Source: Paraburkholderia sp. BL9I2N2 (GTDB lineage: Bacteria; Pseudomonadota; Gammaproteobacteria; Burkholderiales; Burkholderiaceae). Taken from it: a stretch of 64,000 nucleotides of DNA. The DNA is taken from positions 868,001-932,000 of the forward strand of contig NZ_SMGP01000003.1 in the NCBI RefSeq assembly GCF_004339745.1, written 5' to 3'. Every line of letters begins with the position of its first letter. Position 1 is the first letter of the stretch. The notes under the pieces were generated by a model. It saw only the letters and a list, made by a program, of their open reading frames with translations, was not told the origin of the DNA and made no database searches. Below, one piece after another: positions 8,824 to 18,326 of the stretch. Made by a program: the position numbers and the translations under genes.

Positions 8824-9223
8824 TGTAACCTGCGACTTGTCAGGACCCGATCAATCCTGGCTCCTCCACTCATCGCGTGTAAGTGCCGCTCATAAAACAC
8901 GCGGCCCATTACGCAGGCCGCCGCGCGGCATCGTGATAAGCGAACGACAGATAAAGCGCGAACTCCGGACATAACTTTCGATGACACGTCCGTATATGGC
9001 CCGATCCCGGTCTAACACAGTGGTTTTGCCGTTGCCGCCCCGCCCAATGGCTGCGCAAGGCGGCAGCCGACCCCGGAACTGCCGGTCGAGCAGTCGGAGT
9101 TGCAAGGGCCGGCATTCTGAGTGGAACGGTCATTCCATACGCCACTCGATTTCTTTTACTTTACTTATCGCCGCTCGCAAATAGACCGACGGACGCTCTT
9201 TCCGTCTTTCTCGCTACTCACGG
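8824..9223. other. non-coding stretch
   Basis: 400 bases with only short, unlikely reading frames. I see no gene, RNA or recognisable remnant. Confidence 0.5.
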
Positions 9224-9517
9224 TCATTGGGGATATTCGATGCACCGAAAAATCACGCAGAGGGAGGTCGCACAGGTGGATAGGCCCGGTATGCTATGCC
9301 CGCCTCCACGCACCGCCAGGAGGGCATTGCTCTGGGCTGCCGAGTCGATGGCCCTTCGAACATCATCGACACTCTCCGCCTGCAATATGGCGGCGGGCCT
9401 GCTGTCGACAAGGCCATTCCACACCCGCCGCGCATTGTCGTAGTCTGGATGGTCACGACCGATCACCGGTCCTCGACATCCAGACGAAACGAGCTTGCTG
9501 AGCAAGCTTCCATGCAT
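9224..9517 (-). pseudogene. FAD-binding (berberine-bridge type) oxidoreductase, N-terminal stub
   Basis: 97 residues from an ATG at 9517. The first about 81 residues resemble the FAD-binding N-terminus of PCMH/BBE oxidases: RDHPDYDNARRVWNGLVDSR, the RPAAI entry strand, and the FAD-linking loop VRGGGHSIPGLSTC. After that the frame continues into unrelated residues and stops, so the substrate-binding domain and most of the FAD domain are gone. It lies just downstream of the sugar-binding-protein gene on the same strand. It is most likely a remnant left by a deletion. Confidence 0.8.
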
Positions 9518-9537
9518 GGCGTCGAGAGCTCCTGGGC

Positions 9538-10869
9538 TCACTTCTGATAACCCGCCTGCTTCACAGCGCGATCGGCGGCGGCGTTGCCCGCCTTCAGCGC
9601 TGCGTCCACACTGGTTTGCCCAGCAACGACGCCCGCAATCGCTTGCCCCACCACAGTCCCGAAGGACGGGAACTCGGGGATGCCTACGAATTGAATTCCG
9701 CTGTACGGCACCTTCCTGAGCGATGAGTCGTTCGGGTCGGCCGATTCGATCGCTCTCAACACAAATTCTCCGAAAGGAGCGGCCTGCCTGTACTCGGGAC
9801 GTGCAAAAGTCGACTTCCTGCCCGGAGGAACAGATCCCCAACCTTCGTCCTTTCCAACCATCTCGGTGTACTGTTTCGACGTTGCCCAAGTAACAAATTT
9901 TTTCGCGGCATCCTGCGACTTCGAAGTCTTGGGGATCGCGAGCGACCACGACCACAGCCAATGCGATCCCTTCGGCGTTACCGCAACCGGTGCTGCAGCG
10001 AAGCCAATCTTGTCCGCCACTTTCGACTGCGACTTGTTGTAGAGCGTGCCCGCGGCAGCCGTCGAATCGATCCACATTGCGCACTTCCCGGACGACATCA
10101 GCGTCAGGTTCTCGTTGAAGCCGTTCGAGCTCGCTCCGGGCGGCCCCTCGTTCTTCAAGAGGTCTGCATAGAAGCTGATCGCCTTGTGCCACTCCGGCGT
10201 ATCAACCTGCGCTTTCCAGTTCTCATCAAACCAGCGTCCACCGTAAGTGTTCACCACTGTCGACACGTATGCCATGTTTTCACCCCAACCTGCCTTCCCG
10301 CGCAAACAGATGCCATACTGACCCTTGGCCTTATCGGTGAGCGTGACGGCAAATTGCTTGATCTGCTCGTAGGTCGGCTGATCCGGCATATTGAGCCCAG
10401 CAGCCTGAAACAAATCCTTCCGATAAAACGTCATCGAACTCTCGACATAGAACGGCAATGCATAGAGTTGCCCATCGTAGGAAAGGCCGTCGCGCGCGGT
10501 CTTTACCACGTCGTCGAGATCGTAGTCGACAGGCAGATTGGTCATCGGCATCAGCCAGCCGCGCTTGCCCCACAGCGGCGTTTCGTACGTGCCAATTGCA
10601 ACCACGTCGAACTGGCCGCTGTTAGTGGTGATATCGGTCGTCGCGCGCTGACGAAGCACGTTTTCCTCAAGGATCACCCAATTCAGCTTGATATCCCGGT
10701 TCGCGTTCTCGAAGCTCGCGGAAAGCTTCTTGAGTTCCAGCATGGCCGGGCTGTTAAAAGTAGCGATGGTGACATCTGCCGCGCTGGTAACTTGTGCCGC
10801 GCAAATCGAAAGGCCAGCAAGCGCAACCTTGCAAATCGGCTCGCGACGCGCTGAGTTTTTCATCTTCAT
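9538..10869 (-). CDS. ABC transporter substrate-binding protein, sorbitol/mannitol type
   Basis: 443 residues with a signal peptide (MKMKNSARR...AAQVTSAA, cleavage about residue 30) and the family-1 extracellular solute-binding fold. The stretches ADVTIATFNSP, FDVVAIGTYETPLWGKRGW and the C-terminal GWGSVPPGRKSTF resemble SmoE-type polyol-binding proteins of proteobacteria. It would bind sorbitol or mannitol in the periplasm and hand it to an ABC permease. No permease, ATPase or dehydrogenase lies nearby, so this copy is orphaned. The ATG at 10869 is preferred: GGAGA precedes it and the signal peptide starts there; the upstream in-frame ATG at 11007 adds a non-secretory leader. Confidence 0.9.
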   Translation of the reverse strand: MKMKNSARREPICKVALAGLSICAAQVTSAADVTIATFNSPAMLELKKLSASFENANRDIKLNWVILEENVLRQRATTDITTNSGQFDVVAIGTYETPLWGKRGWLMPMTNLPVDYDLDDVVKTARDGLSYDGQLYALPFYVESSMTFYRKDLFQAAGLNMPDQPTYEQIKQFAVTLTDKAKGQYGICLRGKAGWGENMAYVSTVVNTYGGRWFDENWKAQVDTPEWHKAISFYADLLKNEGPPGASSNGFNENLTLMSSGKCAMWIDSTAAAGTLYNKSQSKVADKIGFAAAPVAVTPKGSHWLWSWSLAIPKTSKSQDAAKKFVTWATSKQYTEMVGKDEGWGSVPPGRKSTFARPEYRQAAPFGEFVLRAIESADPNDSSLRKVPYSGIQFVGIPEFPSFGTVVGQAIAGVVAGQTSVDAALKAGNAAADRAVKQAGYQK

Positions 10870-12008
10870 GATGAGTCTCCGATCGCTTTCGTCCGTGGCA
10901 GCGTTTGATTCCTCGGAGATCGCAGCGGAGGCGGACGATGCTGTAAGGACTGCGACGACCGGCGTGCAGGCAATGTCGATTCGGCGCTCGGACCAGATTG
11001 AGTTCATGATGTTTGCCTCTTACCCTCGGACCAAGCGCTGTACACATACGAAGCGTGGTATCTCGAGCGGTCTTCGTTTCTCGAAGGCGGAGAAGTGATC
11101 AGCTTGCCCGGCGTCGAACACTCGTTATGAGCAAACCTGTGCCCGGGTGGCCGGCTCCGCAAGTAAGCGTGTAAGGGTCTCCGTGGGCCGGCTTACCTCA
11201 AGCGCCTTCCGAATGAGCGCCGACTACCGAGTGCCAAAGCAATGAGCACGCTTCACGCGACCCGTAGTCTTGTCGACGGGTGTTGCTGCGCCAGAGCGCC
11301 GGAATGCGCATGACGGGCCGTCGAGCCGATCGCCGCACGGTGCTGCGTCGCGTTCGGCTCTTACCGCTGCTCATGTTCTGCCCGTCAGGCGGAGCAACCA
11401 ACGAAACGCTCGTGCCTTGAACATGGACACATCCAACTTCTGCCTGAGGTCGTCAACGGGACGTGGCGTATGTAATTTTCCAATGGATGCGGCTTCTGAC
11501 CGCGAAACCCCACGTACCCTGATTGTATATTCTCGACAGGAAAACGTAAGGAAAACAGTGCCGGCTAAGTGTAAAACGCTTAGAGACTCGGAAGAGCTAC
11601 TCGCTGCGCGCCTTTCATGAAAATCGCCTAGTCTCCCCCCTTTAGCGAACGGCTGAGCATTCTGCAGCCCAGTTCGCCCGCTCATCCGGCAACAATCGGC
11701 CTATTCAGTCACTTGACCAGGCATCGCAAATGTCCGTTTCCTGACCGGCAAGGGACGTTCGTCGAAAAAGTGCATGGCCTTATTTTTGACCGCCGTACGG
11801 CGGTTCACCCGGCACCATTCGCCGTTCAAAGCGATCGACGCGGGACGAACGGCTGCATATTTCACTCGTTGAAAAGGCAATCTCAAATTGAATCACCGGG
11901 CGGAGAGCCTGGAACGCTACCGTACAGACATACCGTCTGAGTCGTGACACGTTGACGTGTACCAGGCACATCCGCCATAGCGAGCCTAGGTGCCAGGAAG
12001 CGGAAAAC
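10870..12008. other. long non-coding stretch
   Basis: 1139 bases between the binding-protein gene and the Crp/Fnr gene. Reading frames present are short, low quality and lack ribosome sites. I see nothing I can name; part of it must hold the promoters of both flanking genes. Confidence 0.5.
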
Positions 12009-12773
12009 ATGACGAACGAACATCGTGCCAATGAAAATCATCTGCTCAGGGTGCTGCCCGACGCAGAATGGGCGCGCCTGGTAGTGCACCTGATCCTGGT
12101 CGATGTGCCAATGGCACAGGTTATCTATGAGTCTGGCGAGAGCGTGAAGAATGTCTATTTTCCGACGACCTCAGTTGTATCGATGCTGCACCTGATGCAT
12201 GACGGAACGCCTGCAGAAATTGCGATCGTGGGTAACGAAGGGCTCGTTGGGATCGCGCTTTTCATGGGCGGAGAGACGATGCCGAACATTGCGATTGTGC
12301 AAAGCGCCGGTCAGGCGTATCGGCTGGACGCCCGGATTCTGAAGGAGGAATTTGACCGGGCTGGCCTGGTGCAGCGGTTGTTGCTTCGCTATACCCAGGC
12401 ATTGATCACGCAGATGGCCCAGACGGTCGTTTGCAACCAGTATCACTCGATGGACCAGCAGATGTGCAGATGGCTGCTGCTCAGCCTCGACCGCCTACCG
12501 CTGAACGAACAGAAGATGACGGCTGCACGGATTGCGAACATGCTTGGGGTTCCAGGCGCGGCCGTGATCGAAGCGGCAATGAGGCTGCAAGATGCCGGGC
12601 TGGTACGATGCACCGGTAATCATGTTGAGGTGCTGGATCGGCCGGGCCTCGAAAAGCGTGCGTGCGAGTGTTATGGCGTGGTGAAACGGGAGTTCGCCCG
12701 ACTGTTGCCTGATGTACAGGGCGACATGAAGGTCCGGCCAGGTTCGGTCAGTTCGTCCCTGATTTGCGCGTAA
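12009..12773 (+). CDS. Crp/Fnr-family transcriptional regulator
   Basis: 254 residues: a cyclic-nucleotide-type beta-roll sensor (about 15-130; VDVPMAQVIYESGESVKNVYFP, IAIVGNEGLVGI), a long dimer helix, and a C-terminal winged helix (about 175-235; MTAARIANMLGVPGAAVIEAAMRLQDAGLV). It lacks the N-terminal cysteine cluster of oxygen-sensing FNR, so it is not a 4Fe-4S sensor; the sensed signal is unknown. AGGAAG upstream supports the ATG at 12009 over 11952. A histidine kinase follows 54 bases downstream on the same strand, so the two may form one signalling unit. Confidence 0.88.
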   Translation: MTNEHRANENHLLRVLPDAEWARLVVHLILVDVPMAQVIYESGESVKNVYFPTTSVVSMLHLMHDGTPAEIAIVGNEGLVGIALFMGGETMPNIAIVQSAGQAYRLDARILKEEFDRAGLVQRLLLRYTQALITQMAQTVVCNQYHSMDQQMCRWLLLSLDRLPLNEQKMTAARIANMLGVPGAAVIEAAMRLQDAGLVRCTGNHVEVLDRPGLEKRACECYGVVKREFARLLPDVQGDMKVRPGSVSSSLICA

Positions 12774-12827
12774 CATCGGTATGCTGGTTGGACCTCGACA
12801 TGCCGTTTACGCTTTGGAGACGCCTAC

Positions 12828-13958
12828 ATGCGACTTGCCGACTTTATCTCGCAAAGCATGGAGCCAATTCTTGCGCAGTGGGAAGCGTTCGCCGCCACGC
12901 TCCTGCCTGCGGCGGCGAACATGGAATCGTCGGGGTTGCGCGATCACGCGGAGCAGATCCTGCAGGCCGTGGCAAAGGACTTACGGACTTCGCAAACCAG
13001 GGAAGCCCAACGGGAAAAATCAATGGGGCGAGGTCCTGCCCTGATCGATGCGACCGAAACAGCCGCGCAAACGCATGCCCTTCTGAGGGCCCGGGCCGGC
13101 TTCAGTATCAATCAGCTCGCGGCCGAATACCGCGCACTGCGAGCCAGTGTGCTTCGCTTGTGGATGGATGATTGCGCGCCGGAAGTGCCGGATCTCGACG
13201 ACGTCATCCGCTTCAATGAAGCGATCGATCAGGCACTCGCGGAGTCGGTCACGTTCTTCAGTACGCAGGCGGAGCAGAACCGCAACCTCCTGCTTGGCAT
13301 GCTGGGTCACGACATGCGCAATCCCCTCCAGGCAATTCAGGTCACTGCGTCGTACCTGGCCGCGCTCAATGCTGGGGAGCGAGTATCCGGAGCCGCCTCC
13401 CGTCTGATACGAAGCGGCGCCCGGATGCAGGCGTTGCTTGATGACCTGACTGATTTCAACCGTACCAAGCTGGGCCTGGGCATCAATGTGACGCCCGCAA
13501 GCGTCAATCTGGCAGATGTGCTTGCCGACGAACTGGACCAGTTGCGCGCAGTTCACCCCGACAGGCAGATTGAGTTGCAAGTGAAAGGCGATTCGCAGGG
13601 GCTCTGGGACGGCCGGCGTCTGCAGCAATTGCTTGGAAATCTTGTAACGAATGCCATCAAGTACGGGGCGCAGGACGCCCCCGTACGCGTGACGGTGACG
13701 GGTGATGTAACACATGTCCATATCGAGGTCAGCAATTGCGGGCCGGCTATCGACGGCACTATGCTGGTACGCATCTTCGATCCCCTGACGCGGGGGACGG
13801 ACCTTAAGGGCGCATACGAGCAGACGGGTAGCCTGGGACTGGGTTTGTATATCGCAAGCGAAATCGCCAAAGCCCATCACGGTGCGATTGAAGCGCGGTC
13901 CGATGAGACGGAGACCTTGTTTTCTGTATCACTTCCGCGTGCTGACGTGTCCTCCTGA
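12828..13958 (+). CDS. sensor histidine kinase with RsbRD-like N-terminal domain
   Basis: 376 residues, no membrane segment. Residues 1-145 are all-helical and resemble the RsbRD/globin-like sensory domain found in some soluble kinases. Then come the dimerisation domain with H-box LGHDMRNPLQ (His161) and an ATPase domain with NLVTNAIKY (N box) and GSLGLGLYIASEIAKAHHG (G2 box). It would autophosphorylate in the cytoplasm; no cognate response regulator is adjacent. GGAGACGCC before the ATG supports the start. It probably shares a transcript with the upstream Crp/Fnr gene. Confidence 0.88.
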   Translation: MRLADFISQSMEPILAQWEAFAATLLPAAANMESSGLRDHAEQILQAVAKDLRTSQTREAQREKSMGRGPALIDATETAAQTHALLRARAGFSINQLAAEYRALRASVLRLWMDDCAPEVPDLDDVIRFNEAIDQALAESVTFFSTQAEQNRNLLLGMLGHDMRNPLQAIQVTASYLAALNAGERVSGAASRLIRSGARMQALLDDLTDFNRTKLGLGINVTPASVNLADVLADELDQLRAVHPDRQIELQVKGDSQGLWDGRRLQQLLGNLVTNAIKYGAQDAPVRVTVTGDVTHVHIEVSNCGPAIDGTMLVRIFDPLTRGTDLKGAYEQTGSLGLGLYIASEIAKAHHGAIEARSDETETLFSVSLPRADVSS

Positions 13959-14518
13959 CGCCCCGGCGCAAGGACGCAGAGTGACGATTTCAGCGTCGGC
14001 TGTCCCGGACAGCGGCATCGTGCAAAGCCGTCATTCACGTGTCGAATCCCAATGACGCCTTGGGGTCGAACTGGGCCGTTCAAAGTAACTTTGCCGAGCC
14101 TTCCGTGGGTATCGAGGCCGGTGCCTGCTCAGCCTTGGGCTGGACCAGATAGGTGCCGCAAGATCACTTAGTACGTTCCCGAAGAGTCTTCTCGAGGGCA
14201 ACAATGCGACGTTCAAGAGAGCGCGACAGGGCTGCAGAAACGCCCACCAGCCTGCGTCGCGCTTCATCACAATCGCACTGTGAATACAGCAGTCGACCGT
14301 CCACGCGAAGGGTTTTTAACGATTCCATCTGGACGACGACCGCAAGAGCCCACTTTGGCCCGTTTAACGATTCCGGCATGAACTTCTCCGCGCAGGTTCT
14401 CATAATAATGCTGTCGGGGCGAAGTCTTACCGTCAACGCCAGCCGCAGGACAAAAAAAGCCGCAGACAGCGCTGCGGCGAACAAACACACACGCCGAACG
14501 TTGGGAACGCTGACGTGT
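13959..14518. other. non-coding stretch after the kinase
   Basis: 560 bases. A minus-strand frame ending at 14164 encodes a short helical tail (LVGVSAALSRSLERRI) but has no ribosome site or credible start, so I do not call it. Nothing else is recognisable. Confidence 0.4.
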
Positions 14519-14755
14519 GAACCAGAGCCGGCCGCAAATCCAGCTCAGGGCGAAGCCGACAATTTCGCCATCATCCTCGGCCAGCCACACTCCGCGTGGA
14601 TCGTCTCGAAGGCAGAACGCCTGGAAATCCGAAGGCCGCGACGTGGCGATCGGCCCGAAACCGTGGCGGACGGTCAGGTTGTTGATGCTGCGGGCAACCA
14701 GTTCTTCGGCGCGTGCCAGTTCGTCAGCGCTTGCAGGTCAGACAACCAGCGGCAT
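14519..14755 (-). pseudogene. GNAT N-acetyltransferase, N-terminal remnant
   Basis: On the minus strand an ATG at 14755 is followed after four codons by an in-frame TGA. The same frame then reads as a GNAT N-terminus: PASADELARAEELVARSI, NNLTVRHGFGPIATSRP, DFQAFCLRDDPRGVWLAED, DGEIVGFALSWICGRLWF. The acetyl-CoA-binding motif A (Q/RxxGxG/A) that should come next is missing and the sequence becomes unrelated. It therefore has both a nonsense codon and a 3' deletion. Confidence 0.75.
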
Positions 14756-14875
14756 GGGCACCTCCCGTGCGACAACCTCTAGATGTGCAGCAAAAGGCCA
14801 CGGTAGAGCCAAGCGCGCAATCAATGGCTACGCCCGGAGGGCCGAGATTCGCCCTTGCCCATAAGGACACCTCAG

Positions 14876-16111
14876 TCAGCGCATCGACCTCCAGAACCGG
14901 ACCACGGCGGGGTGAATCACCTCGCGCCACCTCGGGCCGGTGAACAGGTCATAGTGGTCACAATCCGGTATCGTCACGCGGCAGCGCTTCGATACCGGGA
15001 CCGCACTGCACAGCGTGTGAGCGGCATGCGTCTGGCCCGCGCCGGCAATGTCGTCGCGGTCGCCCTCGACTGTACAAAGCGCCGTACCTGCGAGATCCTG
15101 CGGCTGAATACAGCGGCCGCCGACGCGCCATGTCCCACGGGCAAGCTGCTGCTCCTGAAAGATCACGCGAATCGTGTCGAGCATATAATCTTCGGCCATG
15201 TCGAGAACCGCCGCATATTCGTTCAGTGCACGCAGGCTGGCCGCAATGGCCTTCGCATCGACTGAGAGGCGGCTTGACCAGTAGCGCAATTCGAGTGCCA
15301 ACTGGCGGTGTGGTTGCGCGGCGACAATCGCCGCATGCTGGATGAAGCCCGGACAGACCCGGCGGCCGGAACCGGCATAGCCGGGCGGAACGGTGTCGAT
15401 CACCGTGTCGCGGAACCAGTCGAGGCTGTGGCTTTGCGCCAGCCGGTCGACGGCGGTCGGATTGAGCCGCGCATCGATCGGGCCGCCCATCAGCGTCAGG
15501 CTGAGCGGCGGCGCTTCTCCTTCCCTCGCCAGCAACGACGCAGCCGCGAGGGTCGGCGCGGTGGCCTGGCAGAGGGCGATGACGTGCGTATGCGCGCAGC
15601 CCACTTTTAGCAGAAAGCGTTCGACCGCGAGCACATAGTCGTCGAGTCCGAAAGGGCCCGCAGCGAGCGGTACGTCCCGTGCGTTGGCCCAGTCGGTGAC
15701 GTACACATCGCCGTCCTGCAGCAGCGTTTCGACCGTTTCGCGCAGCATGACCGCGTGGTGTCCCGCGAGTGGCGCGCAGAGAAAGATGTCCGGTGGCTTC
15801 GCGCGTTTTTGACCGCGCCTGGGTGCAACGGGCGAGTGTGCGCGCGCGAATTGTCGCAGCGCGCAAAACGGCGTGCTGTCTACCACCTGTTCGACAACCG
15901 GTACCGACCGGGTGCCCATCGTCACCGCCTCGATGCCGAACGGCGGTGCTTCGAGGGTCGGTCGAACCAGCCGGCACAGCCAGTCATAGCCAGCAGCGGC
16001 GACGGGCACGCAGGGCATCGACGGCGACAGCCAGGCATCGCATCCGGGCATTGCCCAGTCGCTGAGCGACTGCATCAGGGCACGCTGCTCTTCAAGCCAC
16101 GAATACCACAT
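14876..16111 (-). CDS. phaZ: intracellular polyhydroxyalkanoate (PHB) depolymerase
   Basis: 411 residues of the Ralstonia PhaZa1-type intracellular PHB depolymerase family, which mobilises native PHB granules. The nucleophile is the Cys of ALCQATAP (Cys181) rather than Ser, with the probable triad completed by Asp in VEGDRDDIAG (about 347) and His in DCDHYDLFTG (about 386). His in APLAGHHA (118) fits the family oxyanion region. No signal peptide, consistent with granule localisation. The ATG at 16111 begins MWYSWLEEQRALM, typical of the family. No phaC or phasin gene is adjacent. The downstream 3' side converges on a GNAT remnant. Confidence 0.9.
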   Translation of the reverse strand: MWYSWLEEQRALMQSLSDWAMPGCDAWLSPSMPCVPVAAAGYDWLCRLVRPTLEAPPFGIEAVTMGTRSVPVVEQVVDSTPFCALRQFARAHSPVAPRRGQKRAKPPDIFLCAPLAGHHAVMLRETVETLLQDGDVYVTDWANARDVPLAAGPFGLDDYVLAVERFLLKVGCAHTHVIALCQATAPTLAAASLLAREGEAPPLSLTLMGGPIDARLNPTAVDRLAQSHSLDWFRDTVIDTVPPGYAGSGRRVCPGFIQHAAIVAAQPHRQLALELRYWSSRLSVDAKAIAASLRALNEYAAVLDMAEDYMLDTIRVIFQEQQLARGTWRVGGRCIQPQDLAGTALCTVEGDRDDIAGAGQTHAAHTLCSAVPVSKRCRVTIPDCDHYDLFTGPRWREVIHPAVVRFWRSMR

Positions 16112-16535
16112 GCTGTCTCCTGCCCGCGTGCCCGCGACTCGTTCCGTCTTCCATCAAGGCAGGAGCGTGGTCGGAAAAACGGGAGTGAAATGCGTCCAAC
16201 GGCAATCAATACGCCGCGAGAAATGTAGACCTGCCGCGAGAAACACGCCGTCGCGTCCTCTACCTTGCGCTAAAGACCAGCATATGTGTGCTGCTCCGGG
16301 AAAGAAATTGCGGCGTAACGCGTGCGCCCGCGACGCGCTGCCCGCGCAGGGGCAGCACCCATCGCTCGACGCGACATGTATCGCGCTCGGCAAACCGGCT
16401 CCGAAGCGGCAATCCTCGAGAATGAGCGGGCAAGTGTCTGTGAAAGAGTCGGCGCAGCGACAGCTACAGATAAGTGCAACAATAAAAATGCCGTCGGCGC
16501 CTTTTGAAACTCATCCATGTGACATGGAGGCGAAC
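16112..16535. other. intergenic region, divergent promoters
   Basis: 424 bases between divergent phaZ (minus) and the Vgb-like gene (plus). An open frame continues through it in phase with the Vgb-like gene but has poor composition and no ribosome site. No clear promoter hexamers identified. Confidence 0.4.
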
Positions 16536-17585
16536 ATGCTGGAGATAGCGGGGGATCGCTTCTTGGCAGTGGTAAGCAGGATTCTCGAATCCCGGCTGAC
16601 CCCCTGTCTTGTGTCGGCCATGGCAAGCGCCGCGCTCACCGTCTGTTCGGTGCAGGCGCAGGTACGACCGCCGTCGTTCGAGACTTTCGCCGTCCCGCCC
16701 GGTAGTGCGCCACATGACGTCGCACCGACGCCCGACGGCGCTGTGTGGTACACCGCGCAGGCGCAGGGCGCGGTCGGTCGGCTGGACCCGCGTAGCGGCA
16801 GGATCGGCAGGATTCCGCTTGGCGATGGGTCGGCACCCCACGGGGTGATCATCGGTCCCGATCGCGCGGCATGGATCACCGACGGCGGCCAGAACGCGAT
16901 CGTGCGCGTCGATCCGAAGACGTTTGCCGTCACGCGTTTTCCATTGCCCAAGGACCGGCCGGCCGCCAATCTGAATACTGCGGTGTTCGACAAGCAAGGG
17001 CATCTGTGGTTTACCGGCCAAAGCGGCGTCTATGGCGAGCTCGATCCGAAGCGCGCCAGCATGCGCGTCTTCGATGCGCCGCGCGGGCACGGCCCCTACG
17101 GCATCTGTGTGACTCCGGACGGCAGCCTGTATTTCGCGTCACTAGCGGGAAGTTATCTCGGCCGCATCGATCCCGGAAGCGGCGCAACGCAGGTCATCGA
17201 TCCGCCGACGCCGGATCAGGGTGCGCGGCGTGTATGGTCCGATTCCAAAGGGCGTGTCTGGGTCAGCGAGTGGAACGCAGGAAAAGTCGGCGTATTCGAT
17301 CCAGCGACGCGTCGATGGCGCGAATGGCGCCTGCCTGGCGACGATCCCCATGCATACGCGATATTCGTAGACGACCAGGACATCGTCTGGCTCAGTGAAT
17401 GGAGCGCCAACGCGCTAGTGCGCTTCGACCCACGCACTACGCGGTTCGACGTGTTTGCGCTGCCGCGTCCGCACGCGAACGTACGTCAAATGATGGGCCG
17501 CCCAGGAGAAGTCTGGCTGTCCGAGTCCGGCACTGATCATCTGTTGCGCTACCGCTCCCGCGCAGCAGATGCCAGCGGGAACTGA
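16536..17585 (+). CDS. virginiamycin B lyase-like beta-propeller protein, exported
   Basis: 349 residues. After a long N-terminal signal region (about 1-45, ending SVQA) it is built of repeated propeller blades of the form xxTPDGAVWYTAQxxxAVGRLDP, each about 42 residues, as in Vgb (streptogramin B lyase) and its many relatives. Named family members linearise the lactone of streptogramin B, but most environmental homologues have no shown activity; a lyase role here is not established. GGAGG six bases before the ATG at 16536 fixes the start; upstream ATGs at 16524 and earlier are less likely. It is probably periplasmic. Confidence 0.8.
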   Translation: MLEIAGDRFLAVVSRILESRLTPCLVSAMASAALTVCSVQAQVRPPSFETFAVPPGSAPHDVAPTPDGAVWYTAQAQGAVGRLDPRSGRIGRIPLGDGSAPHGVIIGPDRAAWITDGGQNAIVRVDPKTFAVTRFPLPKDRPAANLNTAVFDKQGHLWFTGQSGVYGELDPKRASMRVFDAPRGHGPYGICVTPDGSLYFASLAGSYLGRIDPGSGATQVIDPPTPDQGARRVWSDSKGRVWVSEWNAGKVGVFDPATRRWREWRLPGDDPHAYAIFVDDQDIVWLSEWSANALVRFDPRTTRFDVFALPRPHANVRQMMGRPGEVWLSESGTDHLLRYRSRAADASGN

Positions 17586-17670
17586 CGACGCACTGTCCAC
17601 GAATGTCATCCACTGTACAGGAGAGCCTATGAGCGACAACTCTGGACGAAAAGTCGTGCCTGGCGGTGAA

Positions 17671-18204
17671 TCAACGGGGCTGTTTGATGCCCGCCTCGGG
17701 CGTAACGACGAATGTGCTGTGCGGCACTGCGCCGTGTAGCCGGATCGAATTCGCTTCTGGGCCGACAACCTTGTCATCCCCGCCGGCAAAAATACTGACC
17801 GGCATCTTCAGATCAGAATAGTGAGCACATAAATTTGCCGCGGCCCGGATCATGAATGCGGAATCCTCGGCCACGGCCCGCTCCTGTACGGGTCGGAGCA
17901 GCATCTCACGAGGAATGACATCGAAGAAGCCGGCTGGCATGGGTGCCGGAGCGAACATCGCTTCCACGCTGCGCTTCAGCAAGAGGCGACCGGCCAGCGG
18001 CGAAATGGTGTAACGCAAGACTTCCCCCAGCACCGGAAGTGCCGCCGCCGCAGCGAGCGCGACGTCGCGCGCGCAGTCGGATAGTAGTAACGGAGACCAG
18101 CACGAGCCCGCGCACGTCAGCGGCGGCGCCGACCGCCATGCCAAATGCGACGAGCGTGCCCCACGAACGTCCCAACACGACGGGTTGCTCTATGCCTATC
18201 AGGG
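17671..18204 (-). pseudogene. alpha/beta hydrolase, C-terminal part, frameshifted
   Basis: The minus strand encodes, in three successive frames, LIGIEQPVVLGRSWGTLVAF (nucleophile elbow, GRSWG), then YYYPTAR, then DVALAAAAALPVLGEVLRY through to SIFAGGDDKVVGPEANSI (the acid-loop region). Two frameshifts near 18060-18095 disrupt it. The N-terminal third is absent: homology starts at the base next to the tRNA-Lys 3' end. It is a truncated, dead hydrolase whose 5' end was cut at the tRNA. Confidence 0.82.
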
Positions 18205-18277
18205 TAGGCCGTACTGGATTCGAACCAGTGACCAACGGATTAAAAGTCCGCTGCTCTACCAGCTGAGCTAACGACCC
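18205..18277 (-). tRNA. tRNA-Lys (anticodon UUU)
   Basis: A full cloverleaf can be folded: acceptor GGGTCGT/ACGGCCT (two G-U wobbles), D stem GCTC/GAGC, anticodon stem GCGGA/TCCGT with loop CTTTTAA, and T stem ACTGG/CCAGT with TTCGAAT. The anticodon is TTT. The 3' end is followed by CCC rather than an encoded CCA. The wobble pairs and the missing CCA suggest a 3' half altered by integration or recombination. The truncated hydrolase begins directly at its 3' end, as at a genomic-island attachment site. Confidence 0.9.
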
Positions 18278-18326
18278 GAGCTACTCCCATTCATTCACCT
18301 CGCAAGCGCCGCATCGCCGCGCAACG

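Noticed and set aside
14164..14490. 108-residue minus frame with a helical C-terminus
   Set aside because: No ribosome site or credible start; composition changes along its length.
18205..18277. Intact tRNA-targeting integrative element with integrase
   Set aside because: No integrase gene is seen near the tRNA; only the boundary-like junction is supported.
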